Source: Branchiostoma lanceolatum
Taxonomy: Eukaryota; Chordata; Leptocardii; Amphioxiformes; Branchiostomatidae
Assembly (NCBI RefSeq): GCF_035083965.1
Contig: NC_089731.1
Location: forward strand, 4,813,001-4,877,000
Reading direction: 5' to 3'
DNA: 64,000 nt
Shown here piece after piece: positions 11,568-23,397 of this stretch. Under the pieces are notes generated by a model. That model made no database searches, was not told the origin of the DNA, and saw only the letters and a program-made list of their open reading frames with translations. Numbering within the stretch: the stretch's first letter is position 1; each line of letters starts with the position of its first letter. The translations under genes and the position numbers were made by a program.

Positions 11568-12387
11568 TAGGTTGTGGGCACACACCCTTCTTCTTGTAAA
11601 GCCTATGCTATGTACTTGTATATAATTTGTTCAGAATTGAGACATAAATACTTCAATACACCTTACACTGCAGCAGTTACACCCGACCCAATTACAACTA
11701 GGAAGGGCAGTTTTAACACTTCTCCTTGCTTCTGAAAGAGACATAATTCTTAGCACTAGCTCTATAACTTTAGACGGTTTGTTTTTCTCGTTATTGTTTT
11801 AAATATTTGTTTAGAGATAGTACCTCTCCTTGGCTCTGGAAAAAAAATCATCTGTACGACTAGTTTTCTATATCTTTACACGGGATGTTTTTTCTCATTA
11901 TTGTTTTGCTTGGAATTATCAAAGTCTTCATATTCAACAAATTATACACTAGAAATAGCCACAAGTACTTTAGCGCATATGCGAGCCTCGTGTGATTTCC
12001 CCATTCGTGAAAAGACAGAAATTTTGCATTTTGACGGCCGTTTTGTAACATCTTCTTGTGCCGGTCGGGAGCGGTACTGCAGATTAGGCTCTGATAGGGT
12101 ATATTGTTCCGACTTTTGAAGCTTCAAGATATGAAAGCTAAGAAGCTTATAGTTTTGTGAGACGTTTGTCTTAGTAGCTTCCGACGTGTTGTTGAGATTA
12201 CGTGGAAAATACATCGTTAATCATCTTTGTATGACGATGTCGGTCGACAAAGCAGAACCGTTACTTTTCTGCGTCGATGACTTAGCGAATAGAATGACTG
12301 CTCCAATCACGATTCGTTGTGCCTGCATTACTTCATGACAGGAACAAAAGAAAAATTAAAAAAAAGAATAAGTACAAAAGAAGAAGA

Positions 12388-12838
12388 GCAACTCCAAACA
12401 GAACAAGAATAACTCCAAACGGAACAAGAATAACTCCATACGGAACAAGAATAACTCCAAACAGAATAAGAATAACTCCAAATCGAACAAGGAGAACTCC
12501 AAACGGAACGAGAGAAACTCCAAATAGAACAAGGAGAACTCCAAACAGAACAAGGAGAACTCCAAACAGAACAAGGAGAACTCGAAACAGAACAAGAGAA
12601 ACTCGAAACAGAACAAGGAGAACTCCAAACAGAACAAGTAGAACTCTAAACAGAACAAGTAGAACTTCAAACAGAACACGGAGATCCCCAAACAGAACAA
12701 GAGAAACTCCAAACAGAACAAGAGAAACTCCAAACAGAACAAGAGTAACTCCAAACAGAACACGGAGAACTAACTCCAAACGGAACAACGATAACTCCAA
12801 ACAGAACAAGAATAAAGAACAACGATAACTCCAAACAG
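12388..12838 (+). repeat. 21-bp minisatellite, about 20 units
   Basis: The unit is approximately AACTCCAAACAGAACAAGAG plus one variable base, repeated with point changes for about 450 bp. Because the period is a multiple of three and the unit lacks stops, three frames stay open. One strand would give a TPNRTRR heptad and the other an LFGVLLV-type heptad. The open frames follow from the period and are not evidence of a gene: there is no partner exon, no family match and equal openness on both strands. Confidence 0.85.
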
Positions 12839-12839
12839 A

Positions 12840-14580
12840 CCATAGTCTATGATTAAGTTGAAGGTTCGGTATCAATTTATCTCAGCCCTTTGGCTTAGGA
12901 GCGCTAGTTCTCTTTGAAGGCAGACACAGACACGAGCCAGCTTCGTTTGAAAAATACCCTAGATACGGTACTTCCTTTTCCTGTTTTCAGGAAATGTAAC
13001 CATGGTGACAGGGCGGATGTACCAATAAGTGATAAAGCAAACCAAATTTAGTTGGCGAAAATAGAATTTGAGATTTTGTACCAAAACTAGCTTACATATC
13101 CAAATAGCCTGATGCATTTGTAACACACACACAAACTTAGAAACGAACCACCATATCCGCAATGGTCTCATTCGTCCATCCAGGGCAAGCCAGAAACAAG
13201 ATTAAGTTACATTGCGTTGCTTAAAGTTAAAAGAGAATCTGTATAAAAACTAACCACCATATTGGAATGGTCTAAGGTGTTCATTTGACTACCTAACAAC
13301 TGAAGGACACAATTCAGCTTCAAAGCAACACACACTCTCTGCCCTTCAGAAGTTTCCTCTGAAGTATGATAAGGTAAACGCGAGGCAGATTCGTTTAAAA
13401 AACATCCTGCGGTACTACCTGTTTGTCAAAGCAAGGGGGCTTAAATCAATGATTCAAACCTCCTTGGCCAAATCCGATGTAGAAATGAGCAATAAACCAA
13501 ACGCCGATGTCAAAAATAGATCAAAACCACATCCAGATGCTGTAATGAATTTATGTTGTTACTGACCTATGGCCCAAAGCTATAGAAGTCTATTCCGACT
13601 GCGAAAGACCATTAATCTGTTTTGCGAATAGCTTAGTAACAAATCGTAAACAGAGCTTCCGTGCACACGTGGCGTACACATGAAAATGTCAAGGCTTTTC
13701 TTGAAATGTTCGTATCTAGGTACGTAGGTGAGGCGTATTCCTTGATCTTATCATAAACAATGAATGAAATTACCAAACTCTACGGCACCGTTATCTCCTG
13801 ATACACCAAACACAAGTAGACGAAATGTATGTATAATTACAGATACAAACTTTCATAGACTGATACCGGAGGGGGCAAAAATGAGAATTCATGGCTTAAA
13901 CATGGAGTGTTGTCGTGTTTCTGTCATGTTGCAATGAAGAGATAGAATCGGATGTCAGGAAACCTCTCCTTTTTTCGTAATTACCATCACGGCTTGAATA
14001 TGATTTGATGTTTGATGTATCATGATTGCGGGCGATACTCGTCCTTTCTCGACTACTCGCATATCAGAGGGCCCGGATGAGTACCACCGGCAACAAGGGA
14101 TCGAATTTAGATCAAAGGAAGATTAATCAAATATAAAATAAATCGCCGGAACGAAATTCGATCTTGTAGCAGACCCTAGTTGTAAATTACCTCGCGGCAT
14201 AACGTCTTTTTCTCGTTTTTATTTCAGTCGTGAAATAAATCAAAACTGAATTACGAAACAAATTCACAGAAAATTGATGTCTTAGAATAGCTCGATGGAA
14301 AGATTGAGATCGTGATTTTATGCGCGAGTTTGAAATGCTACCAATTATACAGCTAAAGCATGATTAACTGTTTTCGGTAAATTATCTTTAATACAGGCCA
14401 ACTCAAATATAAAGGTACCAACAGTAGTGTCCATACTGGTCAATAAACGATTGAGATAGCGTATCGGGGGGGGGGGTGCTAGCTGTTAGTCTGCACAAAT
14501 AAGTTTGGTCCACTCACACCGGGGTGGACGTCTAATCTTTTTGATGAGTGAGGTGGGTTCCTTAACGAGATTTACACTGT
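12840..14580. other. Intergenic DNA, no gene recognised
   Basis: No exon, RNA gene or complete mobile element was identified on either strand. A G-run of about ten bases at 14466 is the only compositional oddity. Confidence 0.45.
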
Positions 14581-14599
14581 GTGGCTCTTCTCAAACTTG

Positions 14600-14709
14600 C
14601 CATACGTATACACAAAACACGTACGCACACAAAACACGTACGCACACACACGAAAACAGACACACGCAAGGAAACACACACACACTCACACACGCACACA
14701 CACGCGCAC

Positions 14710-14784
<75 letters not shown>
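14600..14784. repeat. CA/TG microsatellite, array 1
   Basis: An interrupted and then pure CA dinucleotide array of about 180 bp. The degenerate 5' part contains repeated ACACGTACGCACACA words. Frames through it are open only because CA has no stop codon. Confidence 0.95.
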
Positions 14785-14788
<4 letters not shown>

Positions 14789-14924
14789 TCATGAAACACA
14801 CGCAAGGAAACATACACAAACAGCCGGCTGATAGTTACAGGGTTGGCTGATAGTTACGGGATGGCTGCAAAAAGTGTATTATTTAGCCCCCCAAAAAGCC
14901 GGTTCAGAGCCTGCAACGGAGGCT

Positions 14925-15221
14925 ACACGCACACACACGTAACGTTACACAGAAGGAAACACAAACAATTTTCCAGGCTCGATTTGTTTTCAAACACTCG
15001 ATTTTATTTCCTTCAAGGCTCCGTTTCAGATCAAACTCCGAATGCCTGATGAATTCAAAAGATGTTCATTTATTAAAGTCCTTTCCTTGCATCTCTGGTG
15101 TATTTTCTTCAATTTAGATCAAACATGCCGTGGCGAGAAGAAAAAAGACAGACAGATTATCACTTCGCTACGGAGCTAATGGACATGTGTATGGACATGT
15201 ATCACACAAAGGCACAAAAAG

Positions 15222-15271
<50 letters not shown>

Positions 15272-15559
15272 ACACACACACACACACACAGTGACACACA
15301 CAGAAACACTCACACATACACAAGCACAAACAAGTTTTCTAACCTCGAACTGCTTTCAAACATTCTATTTTCTTTTCTTGAGGGCACCGTTTCTGAATAC
15401 ATTCAGATCCCACTTCAAATGCCTGATTTCAAAAGACGTTCATTTATTGGAGTCCTTTCCTTGCATCTCTAGATCAAACATGTCGCGGCGAGCAGACAAA
15501 GACAAACAGATTATCACTTCGCTCCCGAGCTAATGGACATTTGTATGAACATGTATCAG
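14925..15559 (+). repeat. Tandem duplication of a CA-flanked unit
   Basis: Two units, about 14925-15205 and 15290-15559, share in order a CA-rich lead, a TTTTCAAACA block, TTTCCTTCAAGG / TTTCTTGAGGG, AATGCCTGAT, AAAAGAYGTTCATTTATT, GTCCTTTCCTTGCATCTCT, GATCAAACATG, CAGATTATCACTTCGCT and GAGCTAATGGACAT. The copies have diverged by substitutions and small indels. No protein family is recognisable in either. Confidence 0.75.
15221..15320. repeat. CA/TG microsatellite, array 2
   Basis: CA dinucleotide array of about 100 bp at the junction of the two duplicated units. Confidence 0.95.
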
Positions 15560-15579
15560 GGCGCAAATGATGTATGACG

Positions 15580-15888
15580 TCTGCTGCCCGGCAGTCACAT
15601 TAACGCAACGCCGGCGGATCAGGAGAAGCTTTATTCTGATTCCTCCCTCTGTAGTGCACACTCGCGTGTAGGGCCATCCGCTGCGGTGAGCTCGTGGTTA
15701 TTCGGAAGACACACCTCCGTCGTTTGATAGACGTCTCGCCAGATCTATGAAAGCTAACATTTGAAGTGGTTGCTAGACAACCTGAGCGGAAGTGGGATCT
15801 TGTTGGTCGCCTCATTTCAGCTCGCTCAGTCGGTGCACTGACAGAGCCATGAGACGGACGCACTGTGCCATTTACATCTAGATAAAAG
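15580..15888 (+). other. GC-rich stretch ending in a good donor; possible non-coding first exon
   Basis: The composition rises in GC and CpG compared with its neighbours, and the stretch ends in AAAAG followed by GTAAGTCGAC, a near-consensus donor. The next coding exon on this strand is that of the 5-HT6-like receptor at 23398, which has an acceptor just before its ATG. A 5' UTR exon for that gene is possible, but nothing in the sequence links them. Confidence 0.2.
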
Positions 15889-16138
15889 GTAAGTCGACTG
15901 ACATTTCTAGATCAGTCTGTGAATAACGGGAACATTTCATCTTCTATAGCACGATCATGGCAATATGGATTCATGTTGTCTGGGTTTTCGCTTCGGATTT
16001 TTCGATGAATATGCAAGAAATGCACTGTCCGTCAATAGTTTTATCATGTTGGTAAATTACTGGGTAGCAAGGTAAGCGTCTTTGTACACAGTCGCATGCA
16101 ATCATACATGTCATGTTTTTATAGTCATTCTGCTAAGT

Positions 16139-16456
16139 CCCGGTTACACTTGGCTGAACATGCATATGGCCTCCCGACCTTCCACAACCATGGTTGTGGT
16201 GGTTCGGGAGAAACGTCGGCTGTGGTCGGCGCGGTTAGCTGGTGTTCGGCTGCACCTTCTGAGCGAAATTCTAAAAACACAGGAGGTATGGAAAGGATTG
16301 GCTGGTGGTTGGAAGTAAGTCAGTAGTGGTCAGGGTGTGTTTTGGAATCGAATCTTACTCTTAATCTAGAACTGCAGCTGGCCAGACTGCTTCCGACCTA
16401 CCGCCAACCTCGGTTGGCTGGTGGTCTGGAGCCATGTTCGGCTATGTGCAACCGGG
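16139..16456. mobile_element. MITE-like element with about 25-bp imperfect TIR
   Basis: The left end reads CCCGGTTACACTTGGCTGAA then CATG. The right end, reverse-complemented, reads CCCCGGTTGCACATAGCCGA then ACATGG. The interior is rich in CGGCTG/GGTTGG words and has no credible ORF. One copy in this window. Confidence 0.55.
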
Positions 16457-16499
16457 GCTACACTTAGTACTCTAGGGGCGGGAAGTAGAACCAGTTATT

Positions 16500-16790
16500 A
16501 TTGAATGAATGAATGAAAGACCTTTATTATTGCCACGAATGGAAAAAGATAGCAGAAAAAATTACCATAATGTTAACAGGAAATTGACATTGATTGTGTA
16601 CAAACTATGCACCTTAGTATTCAAGAAATACGCTAGTTTTCCCGTTTACTGGTTGCGAATGTACAATTTTACAGCTGCACTTTATTTAATGGCAGTGCGC
16701 TGTACTTGTGGTTGTAAGTCAAGGATACATTCCTCTTTACGGGCTTTATTTCCCTACTTTACGTCACGCGAGGGAAGGTGACCATATATA
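16500..16790 (-). mobile_element. LINE 3' end, tail only, reverse orientation
   Basis: On the minus strand the block ends in AATAATAAAGGTCTTTCATT followed by ATTC repeats, the same type of tail as the LINE fragment at 27137-27560 (CAATAAAGGTCTTCATTCATT). No reverse-transcriptase residues could be recognised in the part upstream of the tail, so its extent is uncertain. Confidence 0.5.
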
Positions 16791-17493
16791 GTGTGCATTA
16801 CTTACACTTCACCATAGGCAACCTTCAGAACATCTTAATCATGCGTAAAGTACTGTTAAGCATGCGTTAAGTTTTTTTTTTAATGAAATCTTTAAGCCTT
16901 TAAGATCAGATTTTGCGTAGCGTTATATCTAAAGTCCAACATGTTCATGTGAAAGTCATACTGGATCCTTTCGTGTTTCTTAGTTTCTCCCTTTTGTCAT
17001 GGTATTTGTTGACCGGTTTTAGAATGCGTGATAGAAACAGTATCTTTAAATATGGATTCTTGAAAAGATACCTATCATTTGATACGCTGTGGTAGCAGGT
17101 GCTTATCTTCGTAAATTGAAAAGAAATATATCTTTTCATTGAGAAATATTGCATACATGTCGCCAACGCAAAGATTTGATCTATCCTTGAAACGTACACC
17201 ATGTATCATGATGTTGAAAGGCCAATATTCACAATTTTGCCGCAGAAAAAATCAATTCATTCTGACAGACTGTCATGGACAGCCCATTGATCACTCGTCT
17301 GTAGACGTCAGTGAGACAGCTCATCAAACATGTCTCCATCGTTCGTGTGCAGTTCGATTATAGTCATTATGGCAAGATGACGACTAGTGCTACAATTGTA
17401 AGCTTAACATGACGTAGCACTGGTACATCTGCGACCCTCATCTTCTTTTTATTGGAATGTGCAGCAGCGGAAAACGCATAGACAATAGACAGA

Positions 17494-17503
17494 GAGAAAG
17501 AGC

Positions 17504-17586
<83 letters not shown>

Positions 17587-17588
17587 AA
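17494..17588. repeat. GA/GATA microsatellite
   Basis: Pure GA runs flank a short GATA run (ATAGATAGATAGATAG). No gene function is implied. Confidence 0.95.
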
Positions 17589-17724
17589 ACAGATTATACA
17601 TTTTTTGTAAAATCACAGCTATTTGTACATAGTGGGACGGTAAATATGTCAATATTACCGACATCAAACACTTGTTTATACAAATTTAATCTACTAGACT
17701 GAATCTTGGTCTGTTACATATTAC

Positions 17725-19530
17725 AATTCAGGCTTAGTATCGTATTCCGTAACTATCGGGGGACTTCAGGTTCATTAGTGAGGGGGTGTAGGTTTATGAA
17801 AGTACTTCATCATGCGCTGCCAAATTTCTCCGAAAGAAGCCCATCGTTTCTAAGACCCGTGACCGACATGATTTGGATTGTCTGTTGAATTTACACGCTA
17901 GCTTCAAGAGCACTCTAGCTTAGTTGAGCATTGGCTCCGTTATGTCGAGGGGATGTAGGCTTAGGACAATACTTCTTCATGGGCTGTTAAATTCTCCAAA
18001 AAAGTCCATCCTTTATGAGACCCGTGACCGACACGATTTGGATTGTCTGTTGTAGTTTAAGTTTAGCACTAGCACGCTAGCTTAGTAGAACACTGACTCC
18101 GTTATTGTCGAGAGACTGCAGTTTTATGACACTACGTCATCATGCGCTTTTAAAGTCCCCACCCTTCCTACGACCCGTGACCAGCATGGGTAGTATAGTA
18201 ATTGTACGTTGCATGGCGGTTCAAGTTTTATAATACACGTAGTGCGCTAAGACTTAAATATTGACTCCGTTGCTATCGAGGGGATATAAGGCTTACGACA
18301 ATACTTTACATGCGCTGTTAAATGCTCCACAAAAGTCCAACCCATTGATAACATCCATGACCGACATGATTACTATTGTATGTGGAATATAGATAAGTTC
18401 TACAATAGTGCGCTAACACTGTTACTTACTCCTTTGCTCTCGAGAGGATGTAGGTTTATCACAACACTTCATCATTCGTTGCAAAGGTCACCAAAGAAAA
18501 CCCGTCCTTTATAAATTCTACTCCACCAACATCATTAGTATTGTATGTTGCATTACGATTCAACTTTTACAACAGAAAACTAAGACTTGACTAATGACTC
18601 CGTTGCTATCGAGGGAATATAGGTTTGTCACAACCCTTCATCGTGCGCTTTTAAATTCCCCCCCAAAGTCCATCCTTTATAAGACCCGTGACCAACATGA
18701 TTCGAATTTTACGTTGCATTACGGTTCAAGTTTTACAACAGAACACTAAGACTCAAATATTGACCCCGTTGCTCTCGAGGATATAGGTTTATGGCAGCAC
18801 TTCGTCATGTTTTGCCAAATCTTTCCGAAAGACGTCCAACCAGTTATAACAACCGTGGCCGACATGATTAGTATCGTATATGGAATTACGGTTCACCTTT
18901 TACAACAGAACACTAAGACTCAAATAATGACTTCGTTGCTATCGAGGGGATGTAGGTTTGTCTCAACCCTTCATCATGCGCTTTTAAATTCTCAAAAGAA
19001 GTCCATCTTTTATAAGACCCGTGACCAACATGATTTGAATTTTACGTTGCATTACGGTTCAACCTTTACAACAAAACACTAAGACTCAAATATTGACCCC
19101 GTTGCTCTGCTGGGGATGTGTAGGTTTATATCCACACTTCATCATGTTCTGCCAAATTCTCCCTTAAAGTTCATTCTTTATAAGACCCGTGACCAACATA
19201 ATTATTGTACGTTACATTACGGCTCAACTTTTACAACAGAACACTAAGATTCTAATATTGACCCCGCTGCTCTCGTGGGGATGTAGGTTTATGATAACAC
19301 TTCATCATGTTCTGCCAAATTCTCCCCAATGAAGTCCACCTTTCACAAGACCCGTGACCGACATGATAAATATAGTGCGTTCACGTTTTACAATTACAGT
19401 GCGTTAAGACTCAAGTATTGACACCATTGCTATCAAGGGGACATAGGTTTACCTCAACACTTCATCATGGGCTGTCAAGATACCACAGAAAGACAATCCA
19501 TCCAAGCCCCGTGACCAACATGACGTTGAA
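17725..19530 (+). repeat. Approximately 166-bp satellite, about eleven units
   Basis: The anchor word GACCCGTGACC (or a close variant) recurs near 17851, 18019, 18174, 18354, 18520, 18685, 18851, 19017, 19188, 19349 and 19509, giving a mean spacing near 166 bp. Each unit also holds, in order, a GTTGCTATCGAGGGGAT-type start, TAGGTTTAT, CACTTCATCATGCGCT, TTAAATTCTCC, AAGTCCATCCTTTATAAGA, ACATGATT, TTGCATTACGGTTCAA, TTTTACAACAGAACACTAAG and ATTGACTCC. Units are diverged rather than homogenised, so this is an old or isolated array. The period is close to nucleosome core-plus-linker length. No coding potential. Confidence 0.85.
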
Positions 19531-19911
19531 CTGAATTCTCTAAGGCAGCAGAACGAACGACTTTAATAAAAAAAAGGTGCGGTGAGTTTTATGAACGATG
19601 AAATCCAGCCAGTGCGCTATACGTTTCCCCTGAGCCAGAAACAAGCGGGTAGAATCATAAAAAGCCATGCAGAGTGCTACTATATGGTATATAAACCTCA
19701 CGGGAAAGGTGAAATGCTAGATCAACCTGGCCACTAGCTATAGCCGTAAAGTTTTACACTTACCTTGGAAAATTAGTTGGTACTTGGTATAGAAACAAAG
19801 TTTTAAAAACCTTGTAATATTTAATGTTTCACGTGCAATTCTTATCTGATTCTGTTTTACTATTATTTTTGTATCTTTATCATTCTTTTTATAAAAACCT
19901 TCTCATGACTA

Positions 19912-19954
19912 AAACTGCAAAATTAATGTTTTTAAACATATTAATTTTGCAGTT
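19912..19954. repeat. Perfect short inverted repeat (16-bp arms)
   Basis: AAACTGCAAAATTAAT and its reverse complement ATTAATTTTGCAGTTT are separated by 11 bases. It is AT-rich and lacks the T-run context of a bacterial terminator; it may be a cruciform or a small foldback remnant. Confidence 0.6.
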
Positions 19955-20102
19955 TAAGTTAAAACAGTTAAAACAGTTTTGCTATTGATACTCATTCTTT
20001 CAATACATATTTATGGCGTGTTTGCTTCATTTCTAAAAATAAAGGCTTGTCCACTTAATTTGATATTAGACTGGGGAAATTGCAGGAAACAGATACTTCC
20101 CG

Positions 20103-20335
20103 CGTTAATGAAAGATGGACATCCAGGTAATAAGATACGCCCAAAATAGTTACTCAAGCAACTTAATTGATAAATTTTGAAACAGTCAGACGTTTCAGAC
20201 AGCATTCGATGTCTTTTGTCAGTGTCTGAGTCACTGACGAAAGATAGCAGATGCTGTCTGAAACGTCTGACTGTTTCAAAATTTTATCCAGTTGCCTGAG
20301 TAACTATTTTTGGCGTAAATGCTCCCAACGTTACA
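20103..20335. mobile_element. Foldback element, copy 2 (GTTACTCAAGCAACTGGAT family)
   Basis: The arms contain ACAGTCAGACGTTTCAGACA and, about 50 bases later, its inverted partner TGTCTGAAACGTCTGACTGT, flanked by GTTACTCAAGCAAC and GTTGCCTGAGTAAC. It is preceded by CATCCAGGTAATAAGA, exactly as at 7283-7490. The arms are better preserved than in copy 1. Confidence 0.75.
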
Positions 20336-20762
20336 TCAAAAATATCTAGAAAATGGTTTAAATAATATGCATCCGCGAGTTTTCAATAGAGATCTTTCAA
20401 ACACACAGCTTTTCATAATTTCAGATATAACTATAAGTTACCCGGCGGATAGATGTAGATTGAGGTTACATTGAATATTCAATCGATTTAGAGAGGCATA
20501 TTAACGTTTATACAAAATGAACCGCTGAGACTACTTTTGACGCTTCGCTAATCAAAGCATCCCACGCATGTAAAGACCGTGGTTACGTACAATGGAAGCA
20601 ATAATCTTCCAACCCGACCTTTCATTAAATAGAAAGATGCTATTTATACAACGAGCATATGTAATGCTTGGGCTGCAATGCCCTACTTTTATAAACGGAG
20701 CAATTTGCACACAGGAACATAATCCCGGCACGTACACATATGTACATATTCACCTAATCAAG

Positions 20763-20870
20763 ACCTGGTCTAGCCTCTACCAGGCTCCGCTGATCGCTGG
20801 GAAAATAGTAGAAATCGGCCAAGGGTAGTCCGCTATGCAGGGAAGGCGACCCACGAGTCTACCCTTGGAA
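20763..20870. mobile_element. Fragment of the CTCTACCAG MITE family
   Basis: Contains AGCCTCTACCAGGCTCCGCT and ATAGTAGAAATCGGCCAA, the latter being the inverted internal word also seen at 11381-11567. The other terminus was not found. Confidence 0.5.
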
Positions 20871-20952
20871 GTAAACTTCAGTCTAGTAAACCGATTGTGA
20901 GATTTTTTTTCTGCACAGCCAAAAGGACAATATCTTTGTGTCACTCGATGCT

Positions 20953-21044
20953 ACTAGCCTGGATGCCAGACCCCCAAACTCTGAAATATCTATCGTATCA
21001 CACTATATATATTTCAGAATTTGGGGGTCTGGCATCCAGGCTAG
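20953..21044. mobile_element. Short foldback element, near-perfect palindrome
   Basis: CTAGCCTGGATGCCAGACCC is mirrored by GGGTCTGGCATCCAGGCTAG, and the inner bases continue to pair with about one mismatch up to a small AT loop. About 92 bp in total and non-coding. Confidence 0.75.
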
Positions 21045-21049
21045 ATGCT

Positions 21050-23390
21050 ACAAACTGTTTTGAGTATATATTCAAATGCAACAACCCCCACAATGCGAAA
21101 ATAGGTAAATATTCAAACGACTGCTTTGTTATTAGAAAAATATCGAAATTAATGATTAGCCCCACTCGATTTAACACTATATCAGAAACTTGTAATAGCC
21201 CTTATTGTATTGTATTAGTAATTAGGATGTCAAGTATTATTCTATACTTATATTTTGTGTTATATTTAAGGATTCTTGCCATACTTTGTAGCGTGTACAA
21301 ATGTCGAGCAACAAAGTTCTTCTGTATAATTACCGGCACCACTACAATTTCTGCCACAAGACACCTCAGTGTTGTGCTACACCGTGACAAACATCTATCT
21401 TAAGAATGTCCTCACGATTTTCTGTCTAACCCCGTCGTAAGGCAGGTAGACCCCTTTCCTTCACCCACTGATGTTCTAAATAAAGGACCAATTTAAGTAC
21501 AGTACAACGAATGTAAGCAGGCCCTAATGCAGGAAGTAAGCAGAGAGCCTTTGAAGTAGAGAGCTCCTTCCTGCTTGTAGATGTAAACCCACGTGTCCTA
21601 TCACCATCAACATTCATGTTGCACTAGGACGTCTAATGGAAGTCTTCTGAATATCCTTGTACTGCACGGTTCTGTTTGAGTGGTCATGATTTCTAATTAA
21701 CTGGCCAATATTCAGCTCACTATAGCTACAAATCTAGCAGTGTCATGCCTCATGATTAGGACGTCCTTGAAAATATTACGTTCGCAAATCCCTATAGTGT
21801 TGCTCTAGATCGAAAAGGATCACGTCCGCAAATCCCTATGGTGTTGTTCCAGATATGTAGTCCTTTTAAACGGGTTCGCTCAGTGCAAGGCCACATAAAG
21901 TACATGGACCACCTCTGTGTACCGAACTCACTGAAGCAGCATCTCTTCTCCGTAAGTCAGAAATATCAAGCTTAGGCAAGCTTGATCAAATCACATTAAA
22001 GAGTACTTCTCTATATTGTATACAGAACTTATCTGCACTTGCATCCATCTAAGAAGTAGCAACCTTGAGGTCAATGAGCTCTTTGAGTCACCGTAATGAC
22101 CGCATGTTGGAGTCCAGACTTGTTGAATAATGTCAAGTGTTCATTAGGTTAGGCACAAGTGCCATTGATTCCTAACTGCACGTAGAGCATTAAATCCAGA
22201 AAGGTCAGCGCAAACTCTGTTCTTGTTACTAGCACTCGGTCCTCTTCAGAAAAAGCAGGTGAAAGGATTTTGCACTGGGAGTGATAATCAAGAGGGAATT
22301 TTCTTCTTGCAAAAGCGTGGGAGTGTTTCCATCCGGACTTCGACTCACCTGCAAGCTACTTCTAAAAATGTCAAGAACCAATTAAACTGTCTTGGGAAAT
22401 CTTATACAGGAAATGTGACAGCTGTAAGACAAAGAACAGTACCGAAATAGAATCCATTACAAGAGACGTGAATTGCACGGTATAAATGAATACTGATTGA
22501 TGTATACGTGCGCCTTCATCTTAACATCTCAATTGCAGTCTTTCAGATCTTAAGGGTCTTGTGAGTGCGGGTATAACAAAGTCCTTAGATGCGGCAGACT
22601 ACAAAGTAGGGATTCGAATTTTCTTAATTAAGCATGCGAAGGCCTGTATTGAATTTTTTTACAATTCAATTGATGGGTCTGAGAAGGTTTCAAAAGACGC
22701 TGAATGTTGCTCCATCTGGGGTTCAGCTGCATAATATAGTCGTCAAAAGAAATAGAACATGTTAGAATATGTATTGTGATCCTTAAAATATTACAATCAA
22801 AGCTTTATTTGGTGATAATGTTAACTTAAAAACTCATATTTGCTTCCATCAATAGAATGATTAATATTCCTCCGCTATTTTCGATTACTAACAGTCAATA
22901 AGTTCAGACAGCTTTTCATGTACTTTTCGAAGATGACGATTGTCTATAGTGAGATGACATTTCCTGGATTACCATTCGAACATTTCATAAATCAAAATGC
23001 TACATGATTACAACAGTGTGGACGTCTGTGTGCCTCAATTTATGGACTCAGATGTCACATGAGGCCACATCCTGCGTGAGAGACACTGACAGTCATCTTC
23101 GACCCGAAGGACTACCAAGAAGAAAACAACATTGTGTAATTACAACTAGCCAATGTCAAACCTGTTGCCACAGTGTGTAACAAAAATAATGTTTACCACG
23201 TTTTTATTTTCTGATGCACAGAAACGATATTGTGGGAAGAGACTGCCCAGTCGACATTACCATTCGAATATCTCATACATGGAACTACTAAATGATTGCT
23301 ACGTAGTGTTACAACTGGCATATTTTAAACCTGTTGCTACGATGACGTGTAATAGAAATTGTGGTTGCCACGTATTTATTTGCTAATTAC
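21050..23390. other. Intergenic DNA upstream of the receptor gene
   Basis: No exon was recognised. A short direct duplication of GTTCGCAAATCCCTAT / GTCCGCAAATCCCTAT occurs at about 21780-21850. TTCATAAATCAAAATGCTAC near 22985 and the CATTACCATTCGAATATCTC region near 23255 share words that suggest a local degenerate duplication. Confidence 0.4.
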
Positions 23391-23397
23391 AGAAGCG

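Noticed and set aside
12388..12838. Regularly repeated 21-bp units as a possible CRISPR array, or as a gene for a TPNRTRR-repeat protein
   Set aside because: There are no unique spacers, the host is an animal, and the open frames exist on both strands because the period is divisible by three. No partner exon or family match.
14590..14850. Long His/Thr and Cys/Val frames in the CA array
   Set aside because: CA/TG repeats lack stop codons, so these frames are artefacts.
15600..15863. Arg/Ser-rich minus-strand ORF in the GC-rich stretch
   Set aside because: The frame is open because of high GC content; no conserved domain.
17725..19530. Tandem array as clustered 5S rRNA or tRNA genes
   Set aside because: No internal promoter boxes or rRNA/tRNA structure; only degenerate satellite units.
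20897..21403. 168-codon plus-strand ORF
   Set aside because: It runs through the palindromic foldback at 20953-21044 and shows no protein family; probably a chance frame.
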